A program made the translations under genes and the position numbers. Below are positions 59,809 to 64,000 of a DNA stretch of 64,000 bases, one piece after another (the stretch's first letter is position 1; every line of letters starts with the position of its first letter). The notes below the pieces were generated by a model that had not been told where the DNA came from, made no database searches, and worked only from the letters and a program-made list of their open reading frames with translations. Source of the DNA: Bacillus cereus ATCC 14579 (lineage in GTDB: Bacteria > Bacillota > Bacilli > Bacillales > Bacillaceae_G). The DNA is taken from NCBI RefSeq assembly GCF_000007825.1, contig NC_004722.1, forward strand, positions 181,001 through 245,000. The letters run 5' to 3'.

Positions 59809-61983
59809 TTGTATATGGAAATGGTAGATAATCGACAAGCGTTAATGAAAATGTTAGTGAAAGAATTAGGCTTTACCGAAAAGCAAGTTCGTCATGTTAT
59901 TCAATTAACAGAAGAAGGTAACACAGTTCCATTTATTGCTCGTTACCGAAAAGAATGGACAGGCTCTTTAGATGAGGTGCAAATTCGTACGATTTTAGAG
60001 AGATGGCAATATATGATGCAACTTGAAGATAGGAAGGAAGAAGTTCTTCGTCTTATTGATGAGAAGGGGAAACTGACAGAAGAGCTACGACAGCAAATTG
60101 TTAAAGCTACAAAGTTGCAAGAAGTAGAAGATCTATATCGTCCATATAAAGAGAAAAGAAGAACGAAAGCGACAGTTGCTAAAGAAAAAGGATTAGAACC
60201 ATTAGCTGAATGGTTATTGTCATATAAGAAAGAAGATCCGGCTAAAAAGGCAGTGGAATTTATTAATGTAGAGAAAGAAGTGCAATCTGCAGAAGAAGCT
60301 TTACAAGGTGCACAAGACATTATTGCAGAAATGGTTTCAGATGAAGCTGCGTATCGTAGTTGGATTCGAAATGTTACTTTTAGAAAAGGTGTTATGTCTT
60401 CTTCCGTGAAAGATGAAGAAAAAGATGAAAAGAATATATATGAAATGTATTACAGTTATGAAGAACCATTGCAAAAAGTAGTACCACATCGTGTATTAGC
60501 AATGAATCGTGGCGAGAAAGAAGATATATTGAGAGTTGCTGTTGTTCCACCAGTAGATGAGATAGTAACCTTCTTAAATAAGAAAGTAATTCGTGATAAC
60601 GATTCGAAAAGTGCACATTATGTACAATTAGCGATTGAAGATGGTTATAAACGATTAATTCAATCTTCAATCGAAAGAGAGATTCGTAAAGAATTAACAG
60701 AAACAGCTGAAGAACAAGCAATACATATTTTTTCTGAGAACTTACGTAACTTATTATTACAACCTCCGATGAAAGGGAAAGTCGTGCTAGCGGTAGATCC
60801 GGCATATAGAACTGGTTGTAAATTGTCTGTAGTAGATGATACGGGGAAAGTACTACATATCGATGTTATTTATCCGCATCCACCTGTTCGTAAATATGAT
60901 GATGCAAAAACGAAAGTTCTTTCTATTATAGATAAATATCAAGTTGAAATGATTGCAATTGGTAATGGGACAGCATCTAGAGAAACAGAAGAGTTTATAG
61001 TAGATGTATTACAAAGCGTGAACCGAGATGTCTTTTATATTATTGTAAATGAAGCGGGTGCTAGTGTATATTCAGCTTCTGATTTAGCCCGTGAGGAATT
61101 CCCAAATTTACAAGTTGAAGAGAGAAGTGCCGTTTCTATTGGGAGACGTCTGCAAGATCCACTTGCTGAACTTGTGAAAATTGATCCTAAATCAGTTGGG
61201 GTTGGACAATACCAACATGATGTATCTCAAAAGAGACTGAATGAGTCATTAACATTTGTAGTAGAAACAGCTGTTAACCAAGTTGGGGTTAATGTAAATA
61301 CGGCTTCGGTTGCATTGTTACAATATGTTTCAGGTTTATCGAAAACTGTTGCGAAAAATATTGTAGCAAAGAGAGAAGAAGATGGGAAATTCACGAAGCG
61401 CACGGAATTAAAGAAAATCCCACGTTTAGGTGCAAAGACTTATGAACAATGTATAGGTTTCTTACGTATACTAGAAGGAGCGAATCCATTAGATCGAACA
61501 GGTATTCATCCAGAGCAATATAAAAATGTTGAATTGTTATTGAAGAGTCTAGGGTTATCGATAGATGACGTAGGACAACCGCAATTACAAAAGAGATTGG
61601 AAGAAGTAGAGATTTCTAAGTTATCTCAAGAAACAGGAGTTGGGGAGCCGACGTTAGTTGATATTATAGATGCGCTTATTAGTCCTGAACGAGATATGAG
61701 GGATGAGTTGCCTAAACCACTTTTGAAAAAAGGGATTTTGAAATTAGAAGATTTAAAACGTGGTATGGAACTAGAAGGAACAGTTCGTAACGTTGTTGAT
61801 TTTGGTGCTTTTGTTGATGTTGGTGTAAAGCAAGATGGTTTAGTACATATTTCTAAACTTAGCAAACAGTTTGTAAAGCATCCGTTAGATGTTGTATCAG
61901 TAGGGCAAATTGTAAAAGTATGGGTAGATGATATTGATACAAAAAAAGGACGCGTTGCACTATCTATGTTGCCGATTGAATAG
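59809..61983 (+). CDS. tex: Tex, RNA-binding transcriptional accessory protein
   Basis: 724 residues from TTG 59809 (AGAGGAGGT 5 nt upstream; ATG 59815 is the alternative). Tex N-terminal helices (FIARYRKEWTGSLDEVQIRT), YqgF-like RNase fold (VVLAVDPAYRTGCKLSVVDD), helix-hairpin-helix (VNVNTASVALLQYVSGLSKT) and a C-terminal S1 domain (GTVRNVVDFGAFVDVGVKQD). Binds nucleic acid; expected full length. Confidence 0.95.
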   Translation: MYMEMVDNRQALMKMLVKELGFTEKQVRHVIQLTEEGNTVPFIARYRKEWTGSLDEVQIRTILERWQYMMQLEDRKEEVLRLIDEKGKLTEELRQQIVKATKLQEVEDLYRPYKEKRRTKATVAKEKGLEPLAEWLLSYKKEDPAKKAVEFINVEKEVQSAEEALQGAQDIIAEMVSDEAAYRSWIRNVTFRKGVMSSSVKDEEKDEKNIYEMYYSYEEPLQKVVPHRVLAMNRGEKEDILRVAVVPPVDEIVTFLNKKVIRDNDSKSAHYVQLAIEDGYKRLIQSSIEREIRKELTETAEEQAIHIFSENLRNLLLQPPMKGKVVLAVDPAYRTGCKLSVVDDTGKVLHIDVIYPHPPVRKYDDAKTKVLSIIDKYQVEMIAIGNGTASRETEEFIVDVLQSVNRDVFYIIVNEAGASVYSASDLAREEFPNLQVEERSAVSIGRRLQDPLAELVKIDPKSVGVGQYQHDVSQKRLNESLTFVVETAVNQVGVNVNTASVALLQYVSGLSKTVAKNIVAKREEDGKFTKRTELKKIPRLGAKTYEQCIGFLRILEGANPLDRTGIHPEQYKNVELLLKSLGLSIDDVGQPQLQKRLEEVEISKLSQETGVGEPTLVDIIDALISPERDMRDELPKPLLKKGILKLEDLKRGMELEGTVRNVVDFGAFVDVGVKQDGLVHISKLSKQFVKHPLDVVSVGQIVKVWVDDIDTKKGRVALSMLPIE

Positions 61984-61991
61984 TAAGAGAA

Positions 61992-62019
61992 GAGAGCAGA
62001 TGAAACTGCTCTTTTTTTA
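61992..62019 (+). terminator. terminator of tex
   Basis: AGAGCAG / CTGCTCT stem with TTTTTT. Confidence 0.85.
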
Positions 62020-62040
62020 TGAAATAAAAAGTGTAATGGA

Positions 62041-62157
62041 TTATGAGCTTTGATGTATTTTGCTATAATAAAACCAGCATTCATTTAATAACTTAATTTG
62101 ATACCGGTTTTTTTCGAAATATGCACGTTGCATTTGTTTTTTTAGCCACGTAGGCAT
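62041..62157 (-). CDS. cmpA: cortex morphogenetic protein CmpA
   Basis: 38 residues from ATG 62157 with AAGGAGGG upstream. MPTWLKKQMQRAYFEKNRYQ, then IKLLNECWFYY and a short tail; closely matches my memory of B. subtilis CmpA (MPNWLKKQMQRAF...). A small sporulation protein that monitors spore-coat/cortex assembly through SpoIVA. The position between tex and ydcK is conserved. Confidence 0.9.
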   Translation of the reverse strand: MPTWLKKQMQRAYFEKNRYQIKLLNECWFYYSKIHQSS

Positions 62158-62352
62158 AGGAATCCCTCCTTGTTTAATCCTGCTCTCAAAAATCTAAAAT
62201 GCTATTGATGAGAGGTTGGTGAGTGGATTTCTATTCATGTTTTGTTTTTAGAAACCACGCTTCTTACATGAGGATGGGTATATGTACTATTTAATATATG
62301 TATAAGAAGGGAGAAAAGTGTAAAAATATTTTTTTGTTTAGGAGGAATGAGA

Positions 62353-62811
62353 GTGGATGAGCAAGAAATTCAGCGACTAGTGGAAGAAGTGTCACTACAA
62401 TACTTTGAGATGCCGTTCTTACATAAAGCGGTGTTTAATAATAGATTACGTACAACTGGTGGGCGTTATTTATTGAAGAGTCATAATATCGAACTGAATT
62501 ATCGATATTACGAATTGTATGGTGAAGAAGAGTTAGTCGGGATTATTAAACATGAGCTTTGTCATTATCACTTACATATTGCAGGAAGAGGGTATAAGCA
62601 CGGGGACAGGGATTTTCGTGAGTTGTTAAAGAAAGTTGATGCACCACGTTTTTGTAAACGAATGATTAATGAAGAGAAGGAAAAAAAGATTTATAAGTAT
62701 GAATGTATGGAGTGTTCACTTCAATATGTAAGAAGGCGTCAAATAAATATAAAAAGATATGTCTGTGGAAAGTGTAAAGGGAAACTCAAACCGATATCGA
62801 AAACATCTTGA
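62353..62811 (+). CDS. ydcK: SprT-like zinc metalloprotease-fold protein (YdcK)
   Basis: 152 residues from GTG 62353 (AGGAGG 7 nt upstream; ATG 62347 abuts the ribosome site). Zinc site HELCHYHLHIAGRG and two C-terminal CxxC pairs (YECMECSLQY; YVCGKCKG) forming a zinc ribbon. SprT family; cellular role unclear. The stop codon overlaps the -35 box of the tRNA promoter. Confidence 0.9.
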   Translation: MDEQEIQRLVEEVSLQYFEMPFLHKAVFNNRLRTTGGRYLLKSHNIELNYRYYELYGEEELVGIIKHELCHYHLHIAGRGYKHGDRDFRELLKKVDAPRFCKRMINEEKEKKIYKYECMECSLQYVRRRQINIKRYVCGKCKGKLKPISKTS

Positions 62812-62836
62812 CAGTAAAAACGCAATCCAGTATATT
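62808..62836 (+). promoter_or_regulatory. sigma-A promoter P1 of tRNA operon
   Basis: TTGACA (62808-62813), 17 nt, TATATT (62831-62836). Confidence 0.75.
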
Positions 62837-62877
62837 ATAAACATGTCACGTTTGAACAAGATGTTGTTAAAAACTTC

Positions 62878-62906
62878 TTGACTTACAGAGAGAATTTTTA
62901 TAAGAT
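62878..62906 (+). promoter_or_regulatory. sigma-A promoter P2 of tRNA operon
   Basis: TTGACT (62878-62883), 17 nt, TAAGAT (62901-62906); tandem with P1, 18 nt before tRNA-Asn. Confidence 0.75.
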
Positions 62907-62924
62907 ACAAATTGTCTTCATTAT

Positions 62925-62999
62925 TCCGCAGTAGCTCAGTGGTAGAGCTATCGGCTGTTAACCGATCGGTCGTAGGTTCGAGTCCTACCTGCGGAGCCA
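62925..62999 (+). tRNA. tRNA-Asn(GTT)
   Basis: Cloverleaf with TCCGCAG acceptor, anticodon GTT, TTCGAGTCC T-loop, encoded CCA. Confidence 0.97.
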
Positions 63000-63002
63000 T
63001 AC

Positions 63003-63093
63003 AGAGAAGTACCCAAGTGGCTCAAGGGGCTCCCCTGCTAAGGGAGTAGATCGCTAACGCGGTGCGAGGGTTCGAATCCCTTCTTCTCTGCCA
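63003..63093 (+). tRNA. tRNA-Ser(GCT)
   Basis: 91 nt with long variable arm; AGAGAAG/CTTCTCT acceptor, anticodon GCT, encoded CCA. Confidence 0.97.
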
Positions 63094-63101
63094 TACATAT
63101 T

Positions 63102-63176
63102 GGCCCGTTGGTCAAGTGGTTAAGACACCGCCCTTTCACGGCGGTAACACGGGTTCGAATCCCGTACGGGTCACCA
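63102..63176 (+). tRNA. tRNA-Glu(TTC)
   Basis: GGCCCGT/ACGGGTC acceptor, anticodon TTC, encoded CCA. Confidence 0.97.
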
Positions 63177-63180
63177 CTTC

Positions 63181-63256
63181 GGAGGATTAGCTCAGCTGGG
63201 AGAGCACCTGCCTTACAAGCAGGGGGTCGGCGGTTCGATCCCGTCATCCTCCACCA
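63181..63256 (+). tRNA. tRNA-Val(TAC)
   Basis: GGAGGAT/ATCCTCC acceptor, anticodon TAC, encoded CCA. Confidence 0.97.
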
Positions 63257-63281
63257 TATAATTTTATATGAATAGTATTGT

Positions 63282-63358
<77 letters not shown>

Positions 63359-63361
63359 AAT

Positions 63362-63437
63362 GGTCCCGTGGTGTAGTGGTTAACATGCCTGCCTGTCACG
63401 CAGGAGATCGCCGGTTCGACCCCGGTCGGGACCGCCA
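63362..63437 (+). tRNA. tRNA-Asp(GTC)
   Basis: GGTCCCG acceptor, anticodon GTC, encoded CCA. Confidence 0.97.
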
Positions 63438-63440
63438 TTT

Positions 63441-63470
63441 TAACTTCTGCTATATAGCAGTTGTTTTTTA
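63441..63470 (+). terminator. internal terminator after tRNA-Asp
   Basis: CTGCTATATAGCAG hairpin followed by TTGTTTTTT. Confidence 0.65.
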
Positions 63471-63489
63471 TTGGACATTATGTTACAAT
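63461..63489 (+). promoter_or_regulatory. internal promoter before tRNA-Gln
   Basis: TTGTTT (63461-63466), 17 nt, TACAAT (63484-63489). Confidence 0.5.
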
Positions 63490-63524
63490 AACATTTGTCT
63501 TTGAAAAGAAGATAATTATTTCGA

Positions 63525-63599
63525 TGGGCTATAGCCAAGCGGTAAGGCAACGGACTTTGACTCCGTCATGCGCTGGTTCGAATCCAGCTAGCCCAGCCA
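63525..63599 (+). tRNA. tRNA-Gln(TTG)
   Basis: TGGGCTA/TAGCCCA acceptor, anticodon TTG, encoded CCA. Confidence 0.97.
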
Positions 63600-63604
63600 T
63601 TTAC

Positions 63605-63677
63605 GAGCCATTAGCTCAGTTGGTAGAGCATCTGACTTTTAATCAGAGGGTCGAAGGTTCGAGTCCTTCATGGCTCA
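63605..63677 (+). tRNA. tRNA-Lys(TTT)
   Basis: GAGCCAT/ATGGCTC acceptor, anticodon TTT. CCA is not encoded and must be added. Confidence 0.97.
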
Positions 63678-63693
63678 CTTTTGTTTTTTCCGC

Positions 63694-63776
<83 letters not shown>

Positions 63777-63799
63777 TCAAAAAAATCTTAAAAAAGTGC

Positions 63800-63828
63800 T
63801 TGCATTTGAAAATGTAGTATGATAAGAT
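63800..63828 (+). promoter_or_regulatory. internal promoter before tRNA-Arg
   Basis: TTGCAT (63800-63805), 17 nt, TAAGAT (63823-63828), 45 nt before tRNA-Arg. Confidence 0.65.
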
Positions 63829-63872
63829 AATTGAGTCGCCAAATTACAACGACGAAAAAACATCATGAATAA

Positions 63873-63949
63873 GCGCCCGTAGCTCAATTGGATAGAGCGT
63901 TTGACTACGGATCAAGAGGTTAGGGGTTCGACTCCTCTCGGGCGCGCCA
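63873..63949 (+). tRNA. tRNA-Arg(ACG)
   Basis: GCGCCCG/CGGGCGC acceptor, anticodon ACG, encoded CCA. Confidence 0.97.
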
Positions 63950-63953
63950 ATTA

Positions 63954-64000
63954 CGGGAAGTGGCTCAGCTTGGTAGAGCACCTGGTTTGGGACCAGGGGG
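63954..64000 (+). tRNA. tRNA-Pro(TGG), cut by window end
   Basis: CGGGAAG acceptor start, D-arm GGCTCAGCTTGGTAGAGC and anticodon TGG; truncated after the anticodon stem. Confidence 0.93.

Overview
The window is a low-GC Firmicute chromosome segment, almost certainly from the Bacillus cereus group (cereus/thuringiensis/anthracis). The reasons are the gene order ddl-murF-cshA-uvsE-rhomboid-acpS-ydcC-alr-ndoAI-ndoA-tex-cmpA-ydcK-tRNAs, bcr1-type repeats, a canonical ParB site (parS), and AGGAGG-type ribosome sites with frequent GTG/TTG starts. The parS site and gene order suggest an origin-proximal region. I see no prophage, complete insertion sequence, CRISPR array or rRNA.

Layout. 1-9.7 kb: end of an MFS exporter, small lipoproteins, a SAM-I riboswitch followed by a complete oligopeptide ABC importer (2306-7605), a YusW-like lipoprotein and an AraC regulator. 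9.7-13.6 kb: two paralogous orphan OppA-type binding proteins, the upstream one behind a second SAM-I riboswitch. 13.7-19.6 kb: aldo/keto reductase, proC, glcU, modA-modB with a divergent HTH/molybdate-binding-like regulator, and a full bcr1 element. 19.6-32.3 kb: ordinary genes (LysR/EamA pair, plsC, LacI regulator, YitT, TatD, DUF2334, lytic transglycosylase) interleaved with a family of tiny-peptide operons. 32.4-35 kb: ABC-F protein with attenuator-like leader, parS, deleted bcr1. 35-41 kb: second complete peptide ABC importer. 42.2-43 kb: a 151-bp-period tandem array of five 35-36-residue hydrophobic peptides. 43.3-46.6 kb: tyrosine/homogentisate catabolism (hpd-fahA-hmgA). 46.8-62.8 kb: CodY-box amino acid permease, MFS, cell-wall and sporulation housekeeping genes, NdoAI/NdoA toxin-antitoxin. 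62.9-64 kb: a tRNA cluster.

The most unusual content is a set of eight promoters between 19.9 and 32.0 kb that share one rigid architecture: TTACA-N4-TGTWA, 7 nt, GTAA, 7 nt, CRATAGT, 19 nt, a TAYAAT-like -10 box. Every internal spacing is identical in all eight. Four drive operons of 24-42-residue peptides (three near-copies of a two-peptide operon and one three-peptide operon), two face outward from a decayed copy, one drives a 37-residue protein and one drives a YxeA-family protein. The inverted repeat resembles the published target of BceR-type response regulators, so I propose a peptide-antibiotic or envelope-stress regulon of microproteins. One peptide class is related in sequence to the tandem array at 42.2 kb, whose upstream region carries two copies of the TTACA-N4-TGTTA core.

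Other points: cshA has coding sequence running back to its expected TTG start but one extra base breaks the frame; bcr1 has inserted between a stop codon and its terminator; small genes not evident from long ORFs (cmpA and about 20 microproteins) are listed. All assignments are by reading; no database search was run.
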